28,720 nucleotides of DNA, taken from Lentisphaeria bacterium UBA1776 (lineage in GTDB: Bacteria > Verrucomicrobiota > Lentisphaeria > Victivallales > Victivallaceae). How positions within the stretch are numbered: position 1 is the first letter of the stretch; the number at the start of each line of letters is the position of its first letter. The stretch covers positions 19,399 through 48,118 of the forward strand of contig DCGO01000005.1 of NCBI GenBank assembly GCA_002314605.1. Direction: 5' to 3'. Shown piece by piece: positions 1 to 8,600 of the stretch. A model generated the notes under the pieces. The model worked only from the letters and a program-made list of their open reading frames with translations, was not told the origin of the DNA and ran no database searches. The translations under genes were made by a program, and so were the position numbers.

Positions 1-65
1 ATTGTCTCGCAAATCCATCCGTTTGAATTTTTAGAGGTACCCTAAACAGAGAAAAAGGAGAAATG

Positions 66-881
66 ATGAAGATTTCACATCCAATCGCTGCTGCTGTACT
101 TGCCATGCCGCTTCTTGTAAACGGCGCGAACATTCTTCTCAACGGAGACGGGGAAAAACAGCTGGAAGGCTGGTCGGACCGGCAGGTCCTGCTGTCCGGA
201 AAGAATCCCCACGGAGGCGAAAATTGTTTCCGGACTGCCGCCCCGACGGTAGAAAACAGCCAGATAATCCCCATTGATCCCAGGGGAACCTACAGAGTAA
301 GCGCATTCGTTCGCTCGGCTTCCTCGAAACCCAGCGACATTTATCTGGCGCTGATCCCCCTGGATGCCCAAAAACAGCAGATCCAGCCGGAAATGGTCAC
401 AGCGGTCCCCCGAACCGACACGGTACTGGCCGCTCCCTGCAAAGCGGAGGACAAAGTACTGAAGGTGAAGGATGCTTCCGCCTTTAAGGCAAATGATGCT
501 TTCAATCTGATCGCTTTCCAGACCAAAGGAGATTACACGGATCTGCCTAACCGGAATCTTTCGGCCGGCGTGATCAAAACTGTTGCGAAAAAAGAGGGTT
601 TGTGGGAGATCACCCTGAACAAGCCCTGCGGGAGGGATTATCCGGCCGGGACGGCGGTCCGGGAACATCGCTACAGCGCCCGCTTCATTATGCCTTGCCG
701 CCTCGGGAAGTTCGGCAAAAAAGAGTGGACGCCTCTGTCCGGGACCGTCGGCGGATTGGTAAAGTCCGGAGCCTCTTCCGCGCACTTCTGGCCGGGGACG
801 GCATTTGTCAAAGTGGCGGTGCTCAGCTGGAACGGAGGAGTCATCGAGTTTGACGATCTGAAGCTGGAAAAAATAAAGTAG
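66..881 (+). CDS. Secreted protein with carbohydrate-binding-like (jelly-roll) features, function unknown
   Basis: The protein is about 271 residues. It starts with a basic residue and a hydrophobic run ending near VNGA, which reads as a Sec signal peptide cleaved around residue 20. The mature part opens with an N-G-D-G...GW pattern and ends with a FDDLKLEKI strand. That pairing is common in galactose-binding-like jelly-roll modules (CBM4/9-type) of secreted PVC proteins, but I cannot name a family with certainty. Two ATGs are adjacent. The AAGGAG at 55-60 lies 2 bases from the ATG at 63 and 5 bases from the ATG at 66, so 66 is preferred. It sits 27 bases before a pseudopilin gene and two genes before a sialidase-like gene, so a role in glycan binding at the cell surface or outside the cell is an inference from context. 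No catalytic motif is visible. A promoter may lie upstream of the window. Confidence 0.75.
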   Translation: MKISHPIAAAVLAMPLLVNGANILLNGDGEKQLEGWSDRQVLLSGKNPHGGENCFRTAAPTVENSQIIPIDPRGTYRVSAFVRSASSKPSDIYLALIPLDAQKQQIQPEMVTAVPRTDTVLAAPCKAEDKVLKVKDASAFKANDAFNLIAFQTKGDYTDLPNRNLSAGVIKTVAKKEGLWEITLNKPCGRDYPAGTAVREHRYSARFIMPCRLGKFGKKEWTPLSGTVGGLVKSGASSAHFWPGTAFVKVAVLSWNGGVIEFDDLKLEKIK

Positions 882-908
882 AGTCATTTAAGAAAGGCAG
901 GGATCGAA

Positions 909-1541
909 ATGAAGAAAGCTTTTACCCTGATCGAGCTTCTGGTGGTGATTGCCATTATCGCCATTCTGGCCGGGATGCTTCTGCCGGCTTTGAATTCGGC
1001 CCGGGAAAAGGCCCGGGGCATCAACTGTGCCGGCAATCTGAAACAGCTTGGCTCTGCCCTCAACTTCTATCTGCAGGATTCGGGCGACATCTACCCGGCA
1101 GGTCTGGCGGATAATGCCGCCGACACATGGCGGCCCCAGCTCTACAAACATATCAACAGTCCCAAGGTGTTTTTCTGTACCTCCGACCGCACCAATTACA
1201 CATACAAGGACAAAGCCTGCAGTTACGGCGGAAATGCCGGCGTATTCCTGGACCGGCGGGGCGGGACCAATACCAAAGTCATTGCCGTCAACCGCATCAA
1301 AAACATCAGTCAGAAATACATGATTTTTGACGCGTACTGCTGTCCGGGTATCGGCTCATGGTCCGTTGCTCCGGCATACGACAGCCAGAGCTGCAGTACT
1401 CCGGCAAGTACCGCGCTGAAGGGGGAGCCTCATACCGGCGGACGGAATTTCCTGATGGGCGACGGCCATGTGGAGTGGCAGAAACCAGGTGATTACAATC
1501 CCTCCGGAGTCGTGGCCGTCGGCTGGGATATTACCAAATGA
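909..1541 (+). CDS. Type II secretion pseudopilin-like protein (prepilin N-terminal motif and H-X9-DG domain)
   Basis: This 210-residue protein has a class III prepilin signal: a short basic MKKA leader, then the hydrophobic helix beginning FTLIELLVV with the conserved Glu at position +5 after the expected cleavage site. The residue before Phe is Ala rather than the usual Gly. Residues 25-50 continue the amphipathic helix (LLPALNSAREKARG). Near the C-terminus is H175, nine residues, then D185-G186, the H-X9-DG processing-associated motif typical of large Lentisphaerota and Planctomycetota pseudopilin families. The known role of such proteins is assembly in the inner membrane and periplasm as part of type II-like secretion pseudopili; the individual job of this paralogue is unknown. 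Its stop codon overlaps the start of the sialidase-like gene (ATGA at 1538-1541), so the two are almost certainly translated together. A GGCAGGGA stretch precedes the ATG. Confidence 0.93.
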   Translation: MKKAFTLIELLVVIAIIAILAGMLLPALNSAREKARGINCAGNLKQLGSALNFYLQDSGDIYPAGLADNAADTWRPQLYKHINSPKVFFCTSDRTNYTYKDKACSYGGNAGVFLDRRGGTNTKVIAVNRIKNISQKYMIFDAYCCPGIGSWSVAPAYDSQSCSTPASTALKGEPHTGGRNFLMGDGHVEWQKPGDYNPSGVVAVGWDITK

Positions 1542-2596
1542 ACGGATTCCTATTTCCGCACGGAAACGAAAATCCGAGAAATTCGGAGGGTTCCTTTGCC
1601 GGGCTTTCAGACGGCAGGATCCTCTTTGCTTGGTCCAAATACACTGGAAGAAACTGGAAAGACCACTGTTCTGCGGATATCTGGGGTGTTACTTCATCTG
1701 ACTGCGGGAAAAACTGGTCTGATCCGCATCTGATCCTAAAACACGATGGACTGAACGTGATGTCGGTTTCTCTGCTTCGTATTCATTCTGGAAAACTCGC
1801 CATGGTCACACTGCACAAGTCCGTTGTACCCGGACGGGAGGATTTCCCGGACTGTCGCCCGATGTTCCGCTATTCGGAGGATGATGGCATGTCATGGAGT
1901 GATCCGGTGGATATAGCGGATGTCCCTCCGTTATATCTGGTGGTTCACAATGATCGACTGATTCAGCTGAAAAACAACAGGCTGATTCTGCCAGCGACCT
2001 GTCACCGTTACGGGAAAGGAGGAAAACTGCTTCCGGGAATCGGAATTTTCTTTCTATCGGACGATGAAGGAAAAACATGGTACCAGTCTTTGGGGTGCTG
2101 TTATCCTCCGGAAACTCTGGCAACTGGACTGCAGGAGTCCGGTGTGGTTGAATTGGAGGAATCGACGATCTTATGCTGGTTCCGCACTGGTGGCGGCTTC
2201 CAGTACAAAAGTTTTTCCTCCGATGGGGGGAATACATGGACGCACCCGGTCCCCGCTCCGGAATTTCCTTCTCCGGAAGCCCCGCTTTCCATGAAAAGAA
2301 ATTACCGGACAAAAGAACTCTGCGCTGTGTGGGTGGATACGCATCCGCTTCGACGTATCCGTTTCGATGCCCCTGCTGTTACCATGGGAAGAACCCCTTT
2401 GGTTCTTGCTCGGAGTCGGGACGAGGGGAACACTTGGACGAATCACCGGATTCTGGAAGATTCCCCCTCCCACGGATATTCATACACGGCAATGTATTTT
2501 ACCGATCAATCTCTACTTCTGGCGTATTGCTGCGGAGGAACTCCCGACTGCGAATGTATGCTCCAGGATCTGAAGATCGTCTGTATTCCGGGATGA
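1538..2596 (+). CDS. Sialidase-like BNR/Asp-box beta-propeller protein
   Basis: The 352-residue protein carries five Asp boxes of the S-x-D-x-G-x-x-W type, at about residues 53-60, 113-120, 174-181, 227-234 and 293-300. This spacing is that of a six-bladed sialidase propeller (GH33-like fold). The HGYSYTAMYF segment near residue 312 resembles the late-blade Tyr region of bacterial sialidase-family proteins. No signal peptide is seen at the N-terminus, so the enzyme is either cytoplasmic or exported by another route. The start is fixed by the ATGA overlap with the pseudopilin gene. I cannot confirm a full arginine triad, so activity on sialic acid is not established; another glycan or a non-hydrolytic role is possible. 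Codon use differs from neighbouring genes, with TTA, CTA and TCA codons present, which suggests a different history. Confidence 0.85.
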   Translation: MNGFLFPHGNENPRNSEGSFAGLSDGRILFAWSKYTGRNWKDHCSADIWGVTSSDCGKNWSDPHLILKHDGLNVMSVSLLRIHSGKLAMVTLHKSVVPGREDFPDCRPMFRYSEDDGMSWSDPVDIADVPPLYLVVHNDRLIQLKNNRLILPATCHRYGKGGKLLPGIGIFFLSDDEGKTWYQSLGCCYPPETLATGLQESGVVELEESTILCWFRTGGGFQYKSFSSDGGNTWTHPVPAPEFPSPEAPLSMKRNYRTKELCAVWVDTHPLRRIRFDAPAVTMGRTPLVLARSRDEGNTWTNHRILEDSPSHGYSYTAMYFTDQSLLLAYCCGGTPDCECMLQDLKIVCIPG

Positions 2597-2636
2597 ACTT
2601 TTCCTGTCCGGTATGTCAGCGGCTGAGCGCATCTGT

Positions 2637-2667
2637 CCGCTGCAGTTTCCGGAACGCTGCGGTTTTT
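2637..2667 (+). terminator. Possible weak intrinsic terminator after the sialidase-like gene
   Basis: The arms 2637-2643 (CCGCTGC) and 2656-2662 (GCTGCGG) pair with one T-T mismatch and are followed by five T at 2663-2667. It lies between two convergent genes, where a terminator is expected. The stem is short and the loop long, so it is only a candidate. Confidence 0.35.
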
Positions 2668-2704
2668 GCACGTGGACGGCGGAAGGAATCGGGGGCCCCA
2701 GAAA

Positions 2705-3406
2705 CTACAACAGCGACAGCTGTTCCTCCACTCCGGCCGTGCTCAAACCGGCAAGCCAGTCGATCTCCGGACGGCCCAGCTCCCGGAGGAGGGTGTTGGT
2801 ACGGGAAAAAGGCCGGCTGCCGAAGAATCCCCGGTATGCCGAGAGGGGGGAGGGGTGGGGCCCCGCCAGGACCCGGTGCCGGGTCTCATCAATGATGGCG
2901 CGCTTTCTGATGGCATCGCTTCCCCACAAAATAAAGACGCAGGGGGGGGAAGAGCGGTTCACCGTCCGGAGAACAGCGTCCGTAAAGGCTTCCCAGCCGT
3001 GTCCTCGATGGGACCCGGCTGCCCCCGCCCGGACGGTCAGGACACTGTTGAGCAAAAGCACTCCCTGTTCCGCCCAGCTTGAGAGATCCCCGGAAATCGG
3101 CGGATCGACCTCCAGATCCGAAGCCATTTCCCGGAAGATATTCCGGAGGCTGGGTGGCAGTCTGCATCCCGCCGGGACGGAAAAACTCAAGCCGTGGGCC
3201 TGACCCGGCTCGTGATAGGGGTCCTGCCCCACGATCACGGCTTTCACCTCCTCCGGCGGCGTGGCCTCCAGCGCTGCAAAAACGCTGCCTGCGGGAGGAT
3301 AGACCGTCCCGGCGGCCCGCTCCGATTCCACAAAGACCATGATCTTTTCCAGTTTCTCCGCAGGAACGGCCAGAAGTTTCTGCCAGCAGGGGGGGAGGGT
3401 GTCCAT
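2705..3406 (-). CDS. ung: Uracil-DNA glycosylase, family 1
   Basis: Ung removes uracil from DNA by cleaving the N-glycosidic bond, starting base-excision repair in the cytoplasm. The 233-residue protein (usual family length about 220-230) has the water-activating motif GQDPYH at residues 60-65 with catalytic Asp62, the LLLN segment at 117-120 before a typical TVRAG stretch, and the DNA-intercalation motif HPSPLS at 184-189 with the conserved His184. The start at 3406 is chosen because the family N-terminus begins there; an in-frame upstream ATG at 3484 would place 26 unrelated residues inside enolase. The gene begins one base after the stop of eno (TAA, G, ATG), so it is the second gene of an eno-ung transcript and is probably translated by reinitiation, since the upstream bases are enolase codons. 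Confidence 0.97.
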   Translation of the reverse strand: MDTLPPCWQKLLAVPAEKLEKIMVFVESERAAGTVYPPAGSVFAALEATPPEEVKAVIVGQDPYHEPGQAHGLSFSVPAGCRLPPSLRNIFREMASDLEVDPPISGDLSSWAEQGVLLLNSVLTVRAGAAGSHRGHGWEAFTDAVLRTVNRSSPPCVFILWGSDAIRKRAIIDETRHRVLAGPHPSPLSAYRGFFGSRPFSRTNTLLRELGRPEIDWLAGLSTAGVEEQLSLL

Positions 3407-3407
3407 C

Positions 3408-4682
3408 TTACGCTCCGTAAAGTGCCAGATCCCCCAGCATCTCTTCGATGCGGAGAAGCCGGTTGTATTTGCAGATCCGTTCACTGCGGGAGAGACTGCC
3501 GGTCTTGATCTGTCCGGCGTTGACTGCCACGGTCAGGTCGGCGATAAAGGTGTCTCCGGTCTCGCCGGAACGGTGGCTCACGATGACGCCGTATCCGGCT
3601 TTCCGCGCCGTTTCCACCGTGTCGAGGGTCTCCGTCAGGGTCCCGATCTGATTGGGCTTGATGAGGACCGCATTGGCGAGATTTTCCGCAATGCCTCCTG
3701 CAAGGAGTTTTGCATTGGTGACGAAGAGGTCGTCCCCCACGAGCTGGCACTGTCCCCCGAGCTTTTCCGTCAGGATTTTCCAGCCCTCCGGGTCGTCTTC
3801 GGCCATGCCGTCCTCAATGGAGTCCACCGGGTAATTCCGGACCAGTTTTGCCAGATACTCCGCCTGTTCCTCACGGGAGAGTTTTCTGGAGGCGGGACCT
3901 TCAAAAAGAGTATAGTCGTACACTCCGTCCCGGCAGAAACTCCCGGCGGCGCAGTCCAGAGCGAAGGTGGCATCCCTTCCGGTCTGAAACCCGGCAAGAG
4001 TCACGGCTTCTGCAAGGATCTCCAGCACTTTTTCCGCCCCCCCAGAGAGGGAGGGGGCAAAGCCCCCCTCATCGCCCACAGCGGTCGATAAACCATGCTT
4101 TTTCAGGAGGGACTTGAGAGTGTGGAAGATCTCCGACCCCATGCGGAGACCCTCGGAAAAACTTTCCGCACCCTTCGGGCGGATCATGAATTCCTGAAGG
4201 GCGATGCCCGCCGAAGAGTGCAGTCCCCCGTTGAAAACATTCATCATGGGCACCGGAAGACGCCGGGCGTGGACGCCTCCGAGATAACGGAAGAGAGGCA
4301 GCTCCAGATATTCCGCCGCCGCCCGGGCGCAGGCCAGGGACACCCCCAGCACGGCGTTGGCCCCCAGCTTCTCCTTGTTTCCGGTGCCGTCCAGTTCGAT
4401 CATGGCTCTGTCAATGAGGCCTTGATCGATGACGTCCATCCCCTCCAGTTCCGGGGCGATGACGGAACGGACATTTTCGACGGCATGCCGGACCCCGAGC
4501 CCCCCGTAGCGCTTCGGGTCTCCGTCCCGGAGTTCCAGCGCCTCCCTTTTGCCGATGGAGGCCCCGGACGGCACCGATGCACGGGCCATGATGCCGCTCT
4601 CCAGCACCACTTCGGCTTCCAAAGCCGGATCGCCCCGGGAATCCAGAATCTCCCGGGCGTGGATTTCATGAATTTTCGACAT
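3408..4682 (-). CDS. eno: Enolase (phosphopyruvate hydratase)
   Basis: Enolase interconverts 2-phosphoglycerate and phosphoenolpyruvate in glycolysis. At 424 residues it matches the bacterial family length. Visible landmarks are the N-terminal AREILDSRG, QEFMI with Glu164, GDEGGFAP with Glu205, metal-binding residues at ALDCAAG (Asp243), SIEDG (Glu290) and GDDLF (Asp317), the catalytic Lys342 in the signature LIKPNQIGTLTET, SHRSGETGD, and Lys393 in KTGS. The substrate-loop motif reads NGGLHSSAG, a variant of the usual NGGxHA/SD pattern, but keeps the key His155. The start at 4682 is set by the family N-terminus and a GAGGGGG ribosome site about ten bases upstream; a longer in-frame reading to 4832 would run through the promoter region. 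It is transcribed divergently from truA and followed after one base by ung. Confidence 0.98.
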   Translation of the reverse strand: MSKIHEIHAREILDSRGDPALEAEVVLESGIMARASVPSGASIGKREALELRDGDPKRYGGLGVRHAVENVRSVIAPELEGMDVIDQGLIDRAMIELDGTGNKEKLGANAVLGVSLACARAAAEYLELPLFRYLGGVHARRLPVPMMNVFNGGLHSSAGIALQEFMIRPKGAESFSEGLRMGSEIFHTLKSLLKKHGLSTAVGDEGGFAPSLSGGAEKVLEILAEAVTLAGFQTGRDATFALDCAAGSFCRDGVYDYTLFEGPASRKLSREEQAEYLAKLVRNYPVDSIEDGMAEDDPEGWKILTEKLGGQCQLVGDDLFVTNAKLLAGGIAENLANAVLIKPNQIGTLTETLDTVETARKAGYGVIVSHRSGETGDTFIADLTVAVNAGQIKTGSLSRSERICKYNRLLRIEEMLGDLALYGA

Positions 4683-4714
4683 ACAGAACACCCCCTCTCG
4701 TTTAGTTCGGGGGC

Positions 4715-4742
4715 AATATAACCCCGATTCTTTTTTTTTCAA
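4715..4742 (-). promoter_or_regulatory. Promoter of eno-ung
   Basis: On the minus strand a -35 box TTGAAA (4737-4742) and a -10 box TATATT (4715-4720) are separated by 16 bases. The expected RNA start is about 25 bases before the eno ATG. The -10 box sits between inverted arms CGGGG and CCCCG (4708-4712 and 4722-4726), which could be an operator or chance. Confidence 0.7.
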
Positions 4743-4759
4743 ATGTCCGGCGGACGGAG

Positions 4760-4788
4760 TTGCAAAAACGGCCCGGATAAGGTATATT
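4760..4788 (+). promoter_or_regulatory. Promoter of truA-hrpA-DUF58
   Basis: TTGCAA (4760-4765), a 17-base spacer and TATATT (4783-4788) form a good sigma-70-type promoter. The -10 box ends only nine bases before the truA ATG, so RNA synthesis would start about one to four bases before the start codon and the message would be nearly leaderless. No ribosome site at normal spacing is present. Confidence 0.7.
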
Positions 4789-4797
4789 ATACCCATT

Positions 4798-5628
4798 ATG
4801 CCAAGAGATACTCTGGAAGAAACATCATACACCCCGGCGGGACGTTTTCTGCTGGAGATCAGCTTTGACGGATCGGGCTACAGCGGCTGGCAGATCCAGC
4901 CCCACTGTGTCGCCGTCCAGGAGGTCATGCAGAAAACTCTGACCCGCCTCTACGGCGGCAAGAGCATCCACCTGATCGGGGCCAGCCGCACCGATGCGGG
5001 TGTCCACGCTCTGGGGTTTGCGGCAAGTTACCTCCACCCGGAATTTCCCCGGATCCCGGCGGAAAAGGTGATGGATGCCATGAACCGGCTGATGCCCAAT
5101 GATATCCGCATCGCCTCCGTCCGCGAGGTGCCGCTTCACTTCCACACCCGTTATGATGCCCTGGGGAAGGCCTATACCTATGTGCTGAACCTCGGTCCGG
5201 CATCCCCCTTCAGCGCCCGTTACAGCTGGCGCCCGGGGCGGACCGTCGATCCCGCAAAGATCCGGGAGGGGGCGAAGCATCTGGTTGGAACTTACGACTT
5301 TTCCAGTTTCGTGGTGGATCGCTCCATGATCGAGGATGCGGTGCGGACGATTTACCGGGTGGATGTGGAGAAGTACGGGCAGTACCTCTGTCTCACCTTT
5401 GTCGGCAACGGGTTTCTTTACAAAATGATCCGCTGTCTTGTGGGGACGCTGGAAGCCGTTGGGGCCGGAAAGATCACGCCGGAAGCCGTGGCCATGATCC
5501 GGGACGCGAAAGACCGGACCCGGGCTCCGGAGACGGCCCCTCCCTTCGGTCTCTTTCTCGACAAGGTCTTTTTCGATGAAAAGACCCGGGCGGAATTCCA
5601 TCTGGATGGAGTGCCGTTTTTCCGATGA
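4798..5628 (+). CDS. truA: tRNA pseudouridine synthase A
   Basis: TruA converts uridines 38-40 of the tRNA anticodon arm to pseudouridine. The 276-residue protein has the first-strand pattern ISFDGSGYSGWQ (21-32), the catalytic motif GASRTDAGVHA with nucleophile Asp66, the YVLNLG strand, and the C-terminal FVGNGFLYKMIRCLVGTL that closes the active site. An N-terminal extension of about 17 residues precedes the usual beginning. The ATG at 4798 follows the promoter almost directly. The AAGG at 4779-4782 is too far away to act as a ribosome site, so translation may be leaderless. The stop overlaps the hrpA start (ATGA at 5625-5628). Confidence 0.97.
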   Translation: MPRDTLEETSYTPAGRFLLEISFDGSGYSGWQIQPHCVAVQEVMQKTLTRLYGGKSIHLIGASRTDAGVHALGFAASYLHPEFPRIPAEKVMDAMNRLMPNDIRIASVREVPLHFHTRYDALGKAYTYVLNLGPASPFSARYSWRPGRTVDPAKIREGAKHLVGTYDFSSFVVDRSMIEDAVRTIYRVDVEKYGQYLCLTFVGNGFLYKMIRCLVGTLEAVGAGKITPEAVAMIRDAKDRTRAPETAPPFGLFLDKVFFDEKTRAEFHLDGVPFFR

Positions 5629-8600
5629 GCGCCCCGGCGGAAAATCACAGTCGGCCCGATATGGCCCCGCTTCGGATCGCTTTCCCGGAGCATCTGCCGG
5701 TTTCCCGGCGGATCCGGGAGATCTGCGATACGTGGAGGCATCATCAGGTCATTGTGCTGGGGGGCGACACCGGTTCCGGGAAGACTACCCAGCTGCCCAA
5801 GGCCGCCATCTCCATCGGCTGCCGGAAAGTGGGGATTACCCAGCCCCGGCGCATTGCTGCCACGGCCATGGCTCGGAGAGTGGCGGAGGAATGCGGCACC
5901 GAATGCGGAACGGGGGTGGGCTATCAGGTCCGTTTCGACTGCCGTGTGGCACCGGAAACGGGCATCAAATTCATGACCGACGGGATCCTCCTTGCGGAGA
6001 CCCGCAGTGACCGCCAGCTGCGGCAGTATGACGCCATCATCATCGACGAGGCCCACGAGCGGAGTCTCAATATCGATTTCCTTCTGGGGTATCTCAAGGA
6101 TCTTCTCCCCCGGCGGCCGGACCTGAAGGTGGCGGTGTCGTCGGCCACCATGGATCTGGAACACTTTTCGGAATTTTTCGGCGGGGCGCCGGTGATCCGG
6201 GTGGAGGGCCGGACCTTTCCGGTGGAGGACCTCTTTCAGGAACCTCTGCCGGAAGAGGACCTGCCGGAACAGGTGGCCCGTGCAACGGAATTTCTGACCG
6301 GACTGGACCGGAAGGGGGATATCCTGGTCTTTCTCCCCGGCGAACGGGAAATCCGGGAGTGCGCCGACATGCTCGAGGGCCGGAAATTCTTCAATACGGA
6401 GGTCCTGCCCCTCTTCGCCCGGCTCTCCAGTGCCGATCAGCAGAAAGTTTTCCATCCCGGCCGCCAGCGGCGGATCATTCTGGCCACCAATGTGGCGGAG
6501 ACCAGCATCACCATTCCGGGGATCCATTACTGCATCGACTCCGGTCTTGCCCGGATCAGCCGCTACAATCCGAGAACGCGGATCCAGGAATTGCAGATTG
6601 AGCAGATTTCCCAGGCCAGCGTCAGCCAGAGGCGGGGCCGATGCGGCCGGACGGCGGACGGCGTCTGCATGCACCTTTACAGCCAGGAGGATCTGCAGAA
6701 GGCCCCTCCTTATACGGATCCGGAGATCAAGCGCACGTCTCTGGCGGGAGTGATCCTGCAGATGGCGATCCTGCATCTCCCGCGGATCGATCACTTCCCC
6801 TTTCCGGATCCTCCTCAGACATCGCTGATCCGGGAGGGCATGCGGAATCTGGAGGATCTGGGGGCCATGCTTCCCGGCGGGAGGCTTACCCGTGATGGCT
6901 GGCGCATGGCGGATCTTCCGGTGGATCCCCATCTGGCAAAGATGCTGCTGGAAGGGGCCCGGAGGGACGTTCTGAGAGATCTGTTGCCCATTGCGGCCTA
7001 TCTGGCCATTCCGGACCCAAGCGAACGGCCCTTTGACAAACAGCAGCAGGCGGATGAGGCCCACCGGAAGTTTCAGGATGAAACCTCGGATTTCATGGGG
7101 ATCCTGAAGCTGTGGCGGAAATTTCAGGAGGAGGCGGTGTCCAACAGCACTCTCCGGAAATTCGCCAAACGGGAATTCATGAGTTTCACCCGGCTCCGGG
7201 AGTGGCGGAATCTGGAAGCGGACCTCCGGGACGCCTGCAAAACGGCGGAACTGGCCGTAAAAGGCCCGTCCAAAGGGGAGGTGGACAGCGACAGTATTCA
7301 CAAGGCCATTCTTTCCGGGGTTCCGCGGCAGATCGCCATGTACATGCCCGAATACCGATTTTACCTCGGTTCCGGCGGGAAAAAATATGTGCTCTTTCCC
7401 GGGTCGGGCCTTTCCAAAAGGAAGAAGCCCGCGCCGTGGATCATGAGTTTCACGCTGGTGGAGACCGCCCGGCTCTTCGGCCGGAAAAATGCGGAGGTCC
7501 AGCCGGAGTGGCTCCATGAAGTGGCCCCCCACCTGTGCAGTGCCGTTTATGAAGGGATCGCCTGGGACCCGAAAACCGGTTTCGTCTCTGCCCGGGAGCG
7601 GCTGATCTCCGGCGGACTTGTGCTCCACAGCGGCAAAAGGGTCCATTACGGAGCCACTCATCCGGCGGAGGCCCATGAGATCTTTATCCGGGAGGCGCTG
7701 GCTTCCGGAGATCTGCCGGAAAACCTTCCCGGCTGGGCCGGGCGCCAGATGCGTCTGGTGGCGGAACTCCGGCATCTGGAAATGAAGCTCCGCCGTCCCG
7801 GCGGGGTCTACGATCCGGAACTGGCGGTGCAGTTTTATCTGGAAAAACTCCCCATGGAGGTGCTGTCTCTTCCGTCTCTCAAAAAATTTCTGGCCCATGA
7901 CCGGCGGGATCTGGCCATGACCCGGGCTGCCGCCTCCCGGGAACCGGACCGGGAGTACGACGAAAAGGATTACCCGGATGAACTGGTCTTTTCCGGCCAC
8001 GGCTTCCGTCTCGAATACATTTATAATCCTGGAGAAGCAGACGACGGGATCCGTCTTCTGGCCCCCAAGGCGGAAGTGAACCTCCTTCCCGGCTGGGCGC
8101 TGGACTGGCCGGTGCCGGGATTTCTGGAAGAAAAGATCCAGCTCCTGCTGAAACAGCTCCCGAAAGAGTTCCGGCGGGAACTTTCTCCCATTGCCGAAAA
8201 TGCGGCGGCCTTCGTCCAGGCATGCCGGACGGGGAAGATTTTTACGGAACAGCCGCTTTTTGACGCGCTCAAGGACTTTTTCGGCAGCGCATTCCCCTCC
8301 CGGGCGGAGAATGCCATGCGTTTTCCCCCTTACATGTGCCTCCGCCTTGCCGTGACCGGGAAGGACGGCGTCATTCTTTCGGAACATGAGGAGATGCCCG
8401 ACCGCACCGGCATGGGGTCCGAAGTGAGCCGTTCCGTCCGGTCGGCGAAGGTCCACACTTCTTCCGGTCTCCGGGAGTGGCCGGAAAGCCTCGTGATTCC
8501 CGGAAAGACCGTGCTGGAAGGGGGGCGGGAGGCGTATCCGGCTTTGGCGCCGGAGGGAGACGGTTCCGCGGCGGTGAAACTCTTTCTCCGGGAACCGGAG

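Noticed and set aside
4021..4075. Inverted repeat with C-runs and G-runs inside eno, considered as a terminator
   Set aside because: It lies within conserved enolase coding sequence and has no T tract on either strand.
4683..4832. N-terminal extension of enolase by 50 residues
   Set aside because: It would read through the eno promoter and the truA start; the family N-terminus and a ribosome site support 4682.
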